From Isoetes taiwanensis (taxonomy: Eukaryota; Streptophyta; Lycopodiopsida; Isoetales; Isoetaceae): DNA of 64,000 nt. The translations under genes and the position numbers were made by a program. Positions 1 through 11,301 of the stretch are shown piece by piece. The notes under the pieces are model-generated. The model ran no database searches and was not told the DNA's origin. It was given only the letters and a program-made list of their open reading frames with translations. Location of the stretch: assembly GCA_021234155.1 (NCBI GenBank), contig JAJEKV010000098.1, positions 3,770,121 to 3,834,120 on the forward strand, written 5' to 3'. Position 1 is the first letter of the stretch. Every line of letters begins with the position of its first letter.

Positions 1-2078
1 TCTTATTTATTCACGGGAAGAAGAAGTATTTGCAGAAGAAAAAGCCAGGTGCAAAATTCAATGTAAGCACATTTAGGGCAAAAGCCATTTTCGAAATTGT
101 TTATGTTATTCATGGCAGCTTTGCAACCCACGCGATGCACTCCATGCATGCTTCGCAGACGTGTCAGCAAGATCCTAAGAGAAAATCTTTTGCCGATAGA
201 TCATAACTGAGAAGAAGAGGAGACGTTGCAGAGCTAATTTGTTGCATCGGTAAGAGAGATGGATGTAGTGGCTATGAAGCCAAGAGAGCTTGTAGTAAGC
301 ACAATACAGGTTATATAGCAAAAGGAGGCGAAGGCTTCAATAGCGGATTAACCGATTGTCACAAAGGAAATGCATAGTTGTGCAATATGTCCAAGAGACA
401 CACCTTGTTAAGGATGTAGATTCAAAAAATGAGGAACTTCAGGTATGCCTTCATGATCTATTTTTCTACATTTAAGTACATGAGACAGATAATAATAAGG
501 AGCCTATGGCCATATTCTGTTAGCTACAGATGCTTTACATTTTATGCCTAACAGGGCTAGGTTAAACTACCACCTATTTAAATCTAATGTAGCAGATGTG
601 CTAAGCTCACTATGAAAATTTCGTGGCTGATTAAGACCTTGAATGATAGTAACAAGATGTGCTAAGATCACTATGAAAATTTCGTGGCTGATTAAGACCT
701 TGAATGATAGTAACAGGGACAGCTAAGGTAATCTGATCTATGCAAGTGGCATTAGGCTTCTTGGTTTATTTTATGATATAATGGATTGAATATTACATCA
801 ACCCACTTAACAGGCTTTGTAAGCTAAGTTTTTATCTAAAAGTCCAAGTTTCACAGCTGGAAAAAATGGTAACAAATGTGTAAGATCTTGGATAAAGCTT
901 TTTCCTTTGATTTATGCATTCTTAGTAGGCTTTTACTAATCAAGAGCAAAAGGTACAATGGGTGAACGGCGATAAGCCAAGAATACCCAATGTACCTTTT
1001 GGCCCTTGTATCATTACCGAGATTATCGCTAATGTTTACATGGTTGGCTGCAGGTACGTGGTATTTCTTCTCCCATTGTGCTCATTTGCTGTTATGGTGT
1101 GTTTTAGCTCAAACGGATGTATGGATCAAGGAAAAAAGCTCATGGATGTAACTGCTAATACAAGCTGGTTGATTGCAAGTTTCTCGAGACTTTAAAGTGC
1201 AAATTATTATGGCAAAAACTGGGTGTTATGGTCTCTATCAAGTTAATTATTAAGCATAAGAAAAGTTGATGTTTCTACATGGGATCTAGCTGATAATGCT
1301 CAGGTTTGATCACAATATTCAGGTACTACTACTTTCAAGCATTAAATATAATGTGGTAACTGAAAATACCAAATGTTAAAGGAAAATATCACATCTAGGT
1401 CTGTACATTAAATTTCGGGATGTGCTTTGATTGCAGATTATGTGAAAGGATGTAAGATGACATCATAAAGATGTAATACAACAGTTCTTTGTTACAGATT
1501 GACCACATGCATGATTTAATGTATATGAGCTCTGATTATTGTTTTTAGGTGCATATAGCAGATGTCTTAGACCTTTGGGCAGCTGAAAATGGCACTGATT
1601 TCTTTTAAAGAAAAAGATGCATCCTTGTGATGCAATGAAATCCAGAAAAAATAAAAGGTTAGAAAATATGTGCAGGGGTGGAACCCTTAGTAATTAGAAA
1701 AATGAGTTATGCAGCATCAACAGGTTTTTGAAACAAGTATTGTTGCAAAGGAAATAAGAACATGTGTTAGATCTACACAATGTCCTTTAAGATAGAACAT
1801 TCAAAAACTTTAGGTTCTATGACCCTGAACATATGCATGTGTACAAGTCTTTCAGCAATAGATTGTTGGCCATAGACTTTTGAGAAAGATGAAGGTATTT
1901 TTCCATGGAAAAATGCCCTTAGAGATTAAAAGTCAATAGACTTTGGACCACAGTTTGATGCACTGTCTTTTAATTTGCTCGATTAATTGTACAGAATGAT
2001 AAGGCTACTGAGGGATTGACCGATGTAGCTTGGACTGCTAGTTGGTTGTTGCCTAGGCTAGTGGTTCCCGGGTTTTTT
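1..2078. repeat. Direct repeat A, left copy (cut by window edge)
   Basis: This stretch reappears almost base for base at about 3337-5428. It holds no ORF that I recognise; its reading frames are short and differ between the copies. A plausible splice donor follows 'gaggaacttcag' near 440 and exon-like text lies near 930-1190, so it could be a decayed gene piece, but no protein family is recognisable. The two copies differ mostly by small indels and by changes at CAG/CTG sites. Confidence 0.8.
594..715. repeat. 61-bp tandem duplication inside A
   Basis: Two adjacent units begin with agatgtgctaag and end with gaatgatagtaaca, with a period of 61 bp. The same pair occurs in A' at about 3923-4046, so the small duplication is older than the A/A' duplication. 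Confidence 0.85.
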
Positions 2079-3336
2079 TTAGAAATTTCATTTCATTGGT
2101 CTTACCAGTGATGCATCTTATCTGTTGGTAGTAAATTGAGCAAAACTTGATACTTTGAAAAATACTAATGGGAATGATCCTATGATTTTAGGATAATGAT
2201 GATAGGATTTCAGGATAATGATGATGCTCAAGTGGAGTACATTCTGGAGTCTTTGCCACCTTCCTGGAACAAGGATCTTGATCCAATTAGATGTGATGAC
2301 AACAAGATTGCATGACCGAGTTGCATTATTGAGTTGTGCAATAGGTATGAAAAAAATCTGCATGATATATTCTATTCTATGTTGAATTAATTAAGAATAG
2401 AAAGATAATGTGAACTTTCTAAAATTGAAAGTCTCTACAAGCAAATTATGCTGGCATGCCATTTGACCATGCTTTGCTACGAGAATCTAAAAAATTATGA
2501 TAGCATGCCATTTGACCACGCTATCCTATGCTGCAATTGAGTACCAAAGGCATGATTTCAAATCTTCAAAACATTGTAGTACATATATGATTTGGGCTTA
2601 AAAGGAACTATAGGATTATGGCAGACCCCCTCAAACAAGTAGGGGGCGCCCCTATAGTTACAAAAATGCATTTTTTTCTAAAGAAAGAAAAATAGGGGGT
2701 TAAAAATAATCCTACCTGTTGGAGGTAGGATTTTTTTTATGTTAGTACTTGTGCATGTGTTAACAAGTGTTAAGAAGTGCGAGCATGCCCGAATAACCCT
2801 GATGAATCAAACCCAACCTATTGGGAAGGATCTTTAAATCAATTTAGTAGGGCATTATATGCCCATAGACAAATATATACTAAAGAAGAATGTCGAAAAA
2901 GGACATTATAAACTTTCATCTTTCATATCCTAGCACTAATTTAAGCGGTATGCTAGGGATTTTGCCCAAAACATAGCCAAACACTGTGGCATATTTTTAC
3001 ATGAGTTAAGAAATGGAACAGTGCTTAGCTTGGTAACAAAGCATAGAGCATGCCCATCCTCGCTTTGTTGGTTAGCCAATATTCTGCTTTATTAGGGAAA
3101 ATACACCAAAGGTCCGTTTCAAAAATTAAATGAGCGGTGGACCTAAATAATAAATATACTATACTCAAATTTGTTGATTGCTCAACAAAAATTGGGAGAA
3201 TATCTGACCTATTTAGCAAAATTAAATGTTGAGAGACATTTTGTCGGGCATGATGCACTTTTAATGATTATATGGAATAATCAAATACATGCAAAATTGA
3301 GTAGGGTATAACTCATTTTCGAAATTCTTCTCTTTA
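2079..3336. other. Spacer between A and A'; no intact gene
   Basis: Single-copy spacer within the window. A short inverted repeat (cctacct-gttgg-aggtagg, 2709-2732) is followed by a T run. A fragment near 2209-2360 translates on + to text like DDAQVEYILESLPPSW, which loosely resembles the gag region of Copia elements; this is a weak similarity and the frame is broken. Nothing else is recognised. Confidence 0.4.
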
Positions 3337-5428
3337 TCTTATTTATTCACGGGAAGAAGAAGTATTTGCGTAAGAAAAGCCAATGCAAAATTCAATGTAA
3401 GCACATTTAGGGCAAAAGCCATTTTCAAATTGTTTATGTTATTCATGGCAGCTTGCAACCCACGATCGACCTATGCATGCATGAGAGGCGTGTCCGCAAG
3501 ATCCGGAGAGAAAATCTTTGCCGATAGATCATAACCGAGAAGAAGAGGAGACGCTGCGTGAGCTAATTTGTTGCAGCCGTAAGAGAGATGGATGTAGTGG
3601 CTATGAAGCCAAGAGAGCTTGTAGTAAAGCAATACAAACAGGTTATATAGCAAAAGGAGGCGAAGGCTTCAATAGCGGATTAACCGATTGTCACAAAGGA
3701 AAATGCATAGTTGTGCAATATGTCCAAAAGACACACCTTGTTAAGATGTAGATTCAAAAATGAGGAACTTGGTATGCCTTCATGATCTATTTTTCTACAT
3801 TTAAGTACACAGGAGATGATAATAATAAGGAGCCTATGGCCATATTCTCGTTAGCTATGATGCTTTGCATTTTATGCCTAATGGGCTAGGTTAAACTACC
3901 ACCCATTTAAATCTAATGTAGCAGATGTGCTAAGCTCACTATGAAAATTTCGTGGGCTGATTAAGACCTTGAATGATAGTAACAAGATGTGCTAAGATCA
4001 CTATGAAAAATTTCGTATCGATTAAGACCTTGAATGATAGTAACAGGGGACAGCTAAGGTAATCTATCTATGCAAGTGGCATTAGGCTTCTTGGTTTATT
4101 TTATGATATAATGGATTGAATATTACATCAACCCACTTAACAAAGCTTTGTAAGCTAAGTTTTTATCTAAAAGTCCAAGTTTCACAAATTGGAAAAAATG
4201 GTAACAAATGTGTAAGATCTTGGATAAAGCTTTTTCCTTTTGATTTATGCATTCTTAGTAGGCTTTTACTAATCAAGAAAGCAAAAGGTACAATGGGTGA
4301 ATCCGAGAAGCCAAGAATACCCAATGTACCTTTGGCCCTTTGTATCATTACCGTAGATTATCGCCAATGTTTACATGGTTGGCTGCAGTACGGGTATTTC
4401 TTCTCCCATTGTGCTCATTTTCTTTGTTATGGTGTGTTTTAGCTCAAACGGATGTATGGATCAAGGAAAAAAAGCTCATGGATGTAAATCGCTAATACAA
4501 GCTGGTTGATTGCAAGTTTCTCGAGACTTTAAAGTGCAAATTATTATGGCAAAAAAGCGGGTGTTATGGTCTCTATCAAGTTAATTATTAAGCATAAGAA
4601 AAGTTGATGTTTCTACATGGGATCTAGCCGATAATGCTCAGGTTTGATCACAATATTCGTGTACTACTACTTTCAAGCATTAAATATAATGTGGTAACCT
4701 AAAATACCAAATGTTAAAGGAAAATATCACATCTAGGTCCCCACATTAAATTTCGGGATGTGCTTTGATTGCAGATTATGTGAAAGGATGTAAGATGACA
4801 TCATAAAGATGTAATACAATAGTTCTTTTTCTTACATTGACCACATGCATGATTTAATGTATATGAGCTCGATTATTGTTTTTAGGTGCATATAGCGGAT
4901 GTCTTAGACCTTTGGGCAAATGAAAATGGCAATGATTTCTTTTTAAAGAAAAAAAGATGCATCCTTGTGATGCAAATGAAATCCAGAAAAATTAAAAGGT
5001 TAGAAAATATGTGCGGGGTGAACCCTTAGTAATTAGAAAAAATGAGTTATGCAAAGATCAACGTGTTTTTTGAAACAAGTATTGTTGCAAAGGAAATAAG
5101 AACATGTGTTAGATCTACACAATGTCCTTTAAGATAGAACATTCAAAAAACTTTAGGTTCTATGACCCTAACATATGCATGTGTACAAGTCTTTCAAATA
5201 ATAGATTGTTGGCCATAGACTTTTTGAGAAAGATGAAGGTATTTTCCATGGAAAAATGCCCTTAGAGATTAAAAAGTCAATAGACTTTGGACCACGCTTG
5301 ATGCACCGCCTTTTAATTTGCTCAATTAATTGTACAGTAATGATAAGGCTACCGAGGGATTGGACCGATGTAGCTTGACCGCTAGTTGGTTGTTGCCTAG
5401 GCTAGTTGTTCCCTTTTTTTTTTTTTTT
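3337..5428. repeat. Direct repeat A', right copy
   Basis: Second copy of A, ending in a T run (about 5413-5429) that directly abuts repeat B. Compared with A it has lost or altered many CAG/CTG triplets, for example taactgag in A against taaccgag in A', and gctctgatta against gctcgatta. No intact gene is seen. Confidence 0.8.
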
Positions 5429-5430
5429 TA

Positions 5431-8015
5431 ACGCATTTAGGCATGAATTGTATAATTTAAATCAGAAAAGTCAATTGGGTTGTGACATGCCGAATATGCC
5501 GATTCAGTGCTCGATTGAGTTGGTAATAGAAGACAAGGGTTTGTGGCATTAATTTCATATGTAGTTGCTAAGCGGTTTATGTAATGAAACTTTTAGCAAT
5601 TTGGCTAGAACAAGACCCATGTGCAATTGGGGCTAGAACAAGACCCATGTGTAGGATGTATTGTCCCTTCGCACAAGGGCATAGGACCCTTGCACAAAAA
5701 TATGATCTTCATGGTTTATACGAAAATGCAAAAGTCATAAAATTATTATGGACGTAAAATCCTAACAAGTGTATTGGCCTTTGTTACTCGGTTTTCTTTT
5801 TGAACGAGAACATATTATGAATATTTTCTTGCAAGATCATAAGCTCCAAGAAAGATCGGTCGAGCCGCGGAAAACGCCACCGGATCGCCTAAGACCCGCA
5901 AGTTTTAGACGAGTGGGCTGGCCTCAGACTGATCGGTATGCTTTCCCTAATTCGATCTGTTTAAAAATGCATAAAGAAGAGGTATTTTTGGTCGCTTTGG
6001 CGCTTGTGGGCTTCATGGCACTATATATCTTGTGTTCAAAGGATCCATACAGAGGGGAAATGAGAGATCTATACATGGTTGATCGTGAAACTCCTATACA
6101 TGATGCGGTCGAAAGCAAGAATGAAGCAAGATCCATGGGATTGCAAAATCCTCCACGAGTTTTTCTAGCAAAAGCATCATGAGCAAAGAGAGCGGATGAT
6201 TCAAGAAATGTGGCAGTAGGCATTGTGGAAAATATGGCTGGATATGCATCTTCTAGCATGGTCCGGATCTGAGCAAGAATGCTGCACGCTCCATGGTAGT
6301 AGTGCAGAATGCTCCCAAGTTTTCCAATGAAAAGGAAAGACAAATTACGAGGCAAACTTGAAGATCTATGAGGCAAAGCACTCCTCCCTCGTGTTTGGGG
6401 AACAGGCTTTATATTTCTGAGAATAATTTACATTTCATATGATTTTAAAAGTAGATTTTCTTACTCTGATTATTCTCCTGAATAGTGTAGATGCAAAACT
6501 AAGTTCTAAGGGGTTTATAGCTTATGATCCCTAGTTGTATGATATGAAATCATTTCAAAGAATCACGTGAGTGGAGCTTTTAGACGATCTTTTGATTGAA
6601 GACATACTTGATCTAATTTTTTGAATGTCTAATTTTGCAAGTTATGGATCTGAAATTGCAATGGGCTAGGCCATGCCAAGAGGCAATTATTCAATTGAGT
6701 CTATGCATTAAGTAAAGGAAAGTGTAAGGCCTCACGATTTGTAATCGATTATTGTTAAGTCGTCTTGAGGATCTAGGTCTACAAGGAGCTTAGCCATGAC
6801 CAATGACTGTAGATCACAAGGAGTCGCACCTGAATATAGGTCCAGGTGGCATACTCGCAAAGACAACCTGACCTGGCGGTTGCTACATACCCCAGATAAA
6901 TTTAGTATGCTTGTTGAAGCATCACGGTTGCAAATGCATGTTGGTATTTTAGTATAGCTTCCTCAGTTTACTTTGCTATGACAGCCCTTACGAGGCAGTT
7001 GGCACATGCTAAATGCATGTGTGTATAGTTTTATCTTAACTTGTTTGCTTATGTATTGAGAAATTATGGACCTAAGGTCCGGCCTAAGTATAAATACTCT
7101 CAATCGACTTTTGTGCATGCAAGATTTTGACAAATGGATCCCGTTATTGAGAGTAGGAAGCATATAAGTCATATCCGATGCACCTGAAAGTAGCACTCTT
7201 TATGCTAGTTACCACCAACCTTTGGTTTGATGTAACTTACAATGTAACTAGGCTAGATGATGATCTGCATCATTATTTACCTAAGCTTAGTGTTTTATTT
7301 CCATGTTCTCTTTGCATACAATGTGTTTATTGCACATGCATGGTGAAGGGAGATAATCTTAAAGAACCCCATGACACCTGCTACTCTCAAAGATGGCAAC
7401 CATTCTTATGCTTGTTTTTGTTGTTTTGGGTGCAATGTGGTTCTTTACTCCATGTTATGTGTATTTATGCTAATTGTGAAGTTCCATAAGATCACAACGT
7501 GTGATGGAGGTTCTCAAAAATGGTTTACTATCTCGAATCATTTATCTTGAAAGAAGTGCTTATTTACAAGACTTCGGGTTGATTATATGAATTAACAAGT
7601 AAGTTTTTGCTTATAAAGCTTACTGATGGGTAAGTTCTCATAGAAATGTGAATTAATCTTCACACTTTATTATTTGAAATGCAAATCAAATTGTACATGA
7701 CATCTTCGTGATGGATATTCCCCGCTTCATTTAAGCTTAATACTAGTATTTGTAAAGGCGATATATTTTTATGGAATAAAAGTGGACCATATGTGTATCT
7801 TATGCATTGCATGAATCCGATAAATAATTTTGTGAAACGTGTACATCTTGTGACACTGCGTAATATCCATAAGGTACAATTTAAACATGATAGTTTGGTT
7901 CATGGCCTAAGTACTAATACACCGATTAGTCTTAGGGCTGCCTATTGGAACTTGTTGGTTTCTTGCAAAGAGGCATCAAGTTCAAAGTCCGGGTGACAGA
8001 TTTCAAAGGTTTTTT
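5431..8015. repeat. Direct repeat B, left copy
   Basis: About 2.58 kb, repeated at 8730-11300. It contains an open frame of about 120-137 codons (to 6182, +) with one hydrophobic, membrane-like segment (VFLVALALVGFMALYILC). The frame is broken in B' and matches no family I know, so I do not call it a gene. A TATA-like box (tataaata, 7089-7096) follows a run of about 2.5 kb that could be an old LTR or promoter region. Confidence 0.8.
7089..7096 (+). promoter_or_regulatory. TATA-like box in repeat B
   Basis: The sequence tataaata followed by ctctc is a good plant TATA context and is conserved in B' at about 10386-10393. No initiator, transcript or downstream gene can be shown, so this is only a candidate. 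Confidence 0.25.
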
Positions 8016-8729
8016 TCTACTTACAGCTTTATTGGTTTTACCAATGACCATGAATTCGGGTTATATCTTCGCAGTGGTGAGATCTACAATTGATGTTAAT
8101 TGAATGCTCATATATTTTATGATCTCGAGGAAGATGACTATGATATCAACAATCAATGGATAAGAGAACTTGATCTCAAGGAAGATGGATATTACATCAA
8201 CAACCAATGGATACAAAGACTTCGCCAATGTGTCTTAATCTTGTTCCCGATACCCTAATAAGTCTCTTTTCTATGTCGGGTACTTGGGATATTATACTAT
8301 CCAAATTCTAGCACTTATAGCTAGTACTTGAACTCGCCTATGTCCGAACTATTGGTCCATTTGGCAATAGTTTCAGAGTGAAACTGAACTTCAAATATTG
8401 GTCCATTTGGTAACAACTTTGAATAAAACCGAGCTTCAAATCTACTGATTGAAGCATTTGTCATAAATGCCTTTAGAAAGAACGTTTTAAAAAAAATGTC
8501 TTAGGCATGGTAAAAATTACACTTTCCGTGTTTTTTATATGAGTTGACTAATCTAACTATTTTTCTCAAGCTTAATTTAAACTTAGCACACAACATAGGT
8601 AGAGTAGGGGCCCTTGTAAATAACAAGGTCCTACTCTCCTTATTGTTACATCAATTTATGGAAGTCACAAATGCCGGTGATTCCCCGCCCACCTATCTAC
8701 CAAGTGGGAGGAAGGCTTTTTTTATTATG
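8016..8729. other. Spacer between B and B' with a 51-bp tandem repeat
   Basis: Unique spacer. At 8121-8222 two imperfect 51-bp units (starting gatctcgagg and gatctcaagg) stand in tandem; on + they translate to similar peptides containing INNQWI. The left edge shows what followed the B sequence before any LINE insertion, so it works as an empty-site reference for B'. No gene recognised. Confidence 0.6.
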
Positions 8730-11300
8730 ACGCCTTAGGCATGAATTGTATAATTTAAATCAGAAAAGTCAATTGGGTTGTGACATGCCAGAATATGCTG
8801 ATTCAGTGCTCTGATTGAGTTGGTAATAGAAGACAAGGGTTTGTGGCATTAATTTCATATGTAGTTGCTAAGCAGTTTATGTAATGAAACTTTTAGCAAT
8901 TTGGCTAGAACAAGACCCATGTGCAATTGGGCTAGAACAAGACCCATGTGTAGGATGTATTGTCCACTGCACAAGGGCATAGGACCCTTGCACAAAAAAT
9001 ATGATCTTCATGGTTTATACGAAAATGCAAAAGTCATAAAATTATTATGGACAGAAAATCCTAACAAGTGTATTGGCCTTTGTTACTCAGTTTTCTTTTG
9101 AACGAGAACATATTATGAATATTTTCTTGCAAGATCATAAGCTCCAAAAAAGATCGGTCGAGCCGGGAAACGCCAAATGGATCGCCTAAGACCGCAAGTT
9201 TTAGACAGAGGGGTCGGCTCATAGGGACAGTCTATGATGCTCTTGCCCTAATTCCGACCTGTTTAAAAATGCATAAAGAAGAGGTATTTTTGGTCGCTTT
9301 GCGTTTGTGGGCTTCATGGCACTATATATCTTGTGTTCAAAGGATCCATACAGAGGGAAATGAGAGATCTATACATGGTTGATCAGGAAACTCCTATACA
9401 TGATGCAGATCAGAGCAAGAATGAAGCAAGATCCATGGGATTGCAAAATCCTCACGAGTTTTAGCAAAGCATCATGAGCAAAAAGTTGGATGATTCAAGA
9501 AATGTGGCAGTAGGCATTGTGGAAAATATGGCTGGATATGCATCTTCTAGCATGGTCCGGATCTGAGCAAGAATGCTGCACGTTCCATGGTAGTAGTGCA
9601 GAATGCTCCCAAGTTTTCCAATGAAAAGGAAAGACAAATTACGAGGCAAACTTGAAGATCTATGAGGCAAAGCACTCCTCCTCAGGTTTGGGAACAGGCT
9701 TTATATTTCTGAGAATAATTTACATTTCATATGATTTTAAAAGTAGATTTTCTTACTCTGATTATTCTCCTGAATAGTGTAGATGCAAAACTAAGTTCTA
9801 AGGGGTTTATAGCTTATGATCCCTAGTTGTATGATATGAAATCATTTCAGTAACTGCTGTAGTGGAGCTTTTAGACAGTCTTTTGATTGAAGACATACTT
9901 GATCTAATTTTTTGAATGTCTAATTTTGCAAGTTATGGATCTGAAATTGCAATGGGCTAGGCCATGCCAGTAGACGTAATTATTCAATTGAGTCTATGCA
10001 TTCGTAAAGGAAAGTGTAAGGCCTACGATTTGTACTGATTATTGTTAAGTCGTCTTGAGGATCTAGGTCTACAAGGAGCTTAGCCATGACCAATGACTGT
10101 AGATCACAAGGAGCTGCACCTTGAATATAGGTCCAGTGGCATACTCTGCAAAGACAACGACTGAAGCAGGTTGCTACATACATACGAGATAAATTTAGTA
10201 TGCTTGTTGAAGCATCACTAAGTTTGCAATGCATGTTGGTATTTTAGTATAGCTTCCTCAGTTTACTTTGCTATGATGCCCTTTGCACGAGGCGGCTGGC
10301 ACATGCTAAATGCATGTGTGTATAGTTTTATCTTAACTTGTTTGCTTATGTATTGAGAAATTATGGACCTAAGGTCCGGCCTAAGTATAAATACTCTCAC
10401 TGACTTTGTGCATGCAAAGATTTTGACAAATGATCCTCGCTATTGAGAGTAGGAAGCATATAAGTCATATCCGATGCACGAAAAGTAGCAGCTCTTTATG
10501 CTAGTTACCACCAACCTTTTGGTTTGATGTAACTTACAATGTAACTAGGCTAGATGCGGTCCGCATCATTATTTACCTAAGCTTAGTGTTTTATTTCCAT
10601 GTTCTCTTTGCATACAAATGTGTTTATTGCACATGCATGGTGAAGGAGATAATCTTAAAAGAACCCCATGACACCCTACTACTCTCGATGGCAACCATTC
10701 TTATGCTTGTTTTTTTGTTGTTTTGGGTGCGTAACGTGGTTCTTTACTCCATGTTATGTGTATTTATGTTAATTGTGAAGTTCCATAAGATCACAACGGT
10801 GATGGAGGTTCTCAAAATGGTTTACTATCCGAATCTGCTTATCTTGAAAGAAGTGCTTATTTACAAGACTCCCAAGTTGATTATATGAATTAACAAGTAA
10901 GTTTTGCTTATAAAGCTTACTTGATGGGTAAGTTCTCATAGAAATGTGAATTAATCTTCACACTTTATTATTTGAAATGCAAATCAGAATTGTACATGAC
11001 ATCTTCGTGATGGATATTCCCTGCTTCATTTAAGCTTAATACTAGTATTTGTAAAGGGCGATATTTTTATGGAATAAAAGTGGACCATATGTGTATCTTA
11101 TGCATTGCATGAATCGATAAATAATTTTGTGAAACGTGTACATCTTGTGACACCGTGTAATATCCATAAGGTACAATTTAAACATGATAGTCGGTTCATG
11201 GCCTAAGTACTAATACACCTGCATTAGTCTTAGGGTGCCTATTGGAACTTGTTGGTTTCTTGCAAAGAGGCATCAAGTTCAAAGTCCGTGACATTTCAAA
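8730..11300. repeat. Direct repeat B', right copy
   Basis: Second copy of B, ending at tttcaaagg where a T run (tail of a minus-strand LINE) starts. It keeps many CAG/CTG triplets that B has lost, for example atgctgattcag here against atgccgattcag in B. Reading frames differ between the copies through one-base indels, so neither copy is likely to encode protein. Confidence 0.8.
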
Positions 11301-11301
11301 G

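Noticed and set aside
2209-2360. Possible Copia gag fragment
   Set aside because: Only one short block (VEYILESLPPSW) resembles it, the frame breaks at once, and no LTR, protease or integrase text is nearby.
2709-2732. Hairpin plus T run that resembles a bacterial terminator
   Set aside because: The window is plant nuclear DNA, so a rho-independent terminator is not meaningful; noted only as a small inverted repeat.
5769-6182. 137-codon open frame with one hydrophobic segment in repeat B
   Set aside because: The B' copy has frameshifts in the same stretch, no family is recognised, and nothing sets a convincing start; described under repeat B instead.
5924-6376. 150-codon minus-strand open frame in B (also partly open in B')
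   Set aside because: Overlaps the other frame on repeat DNA, has no family match, and breaks in B'.
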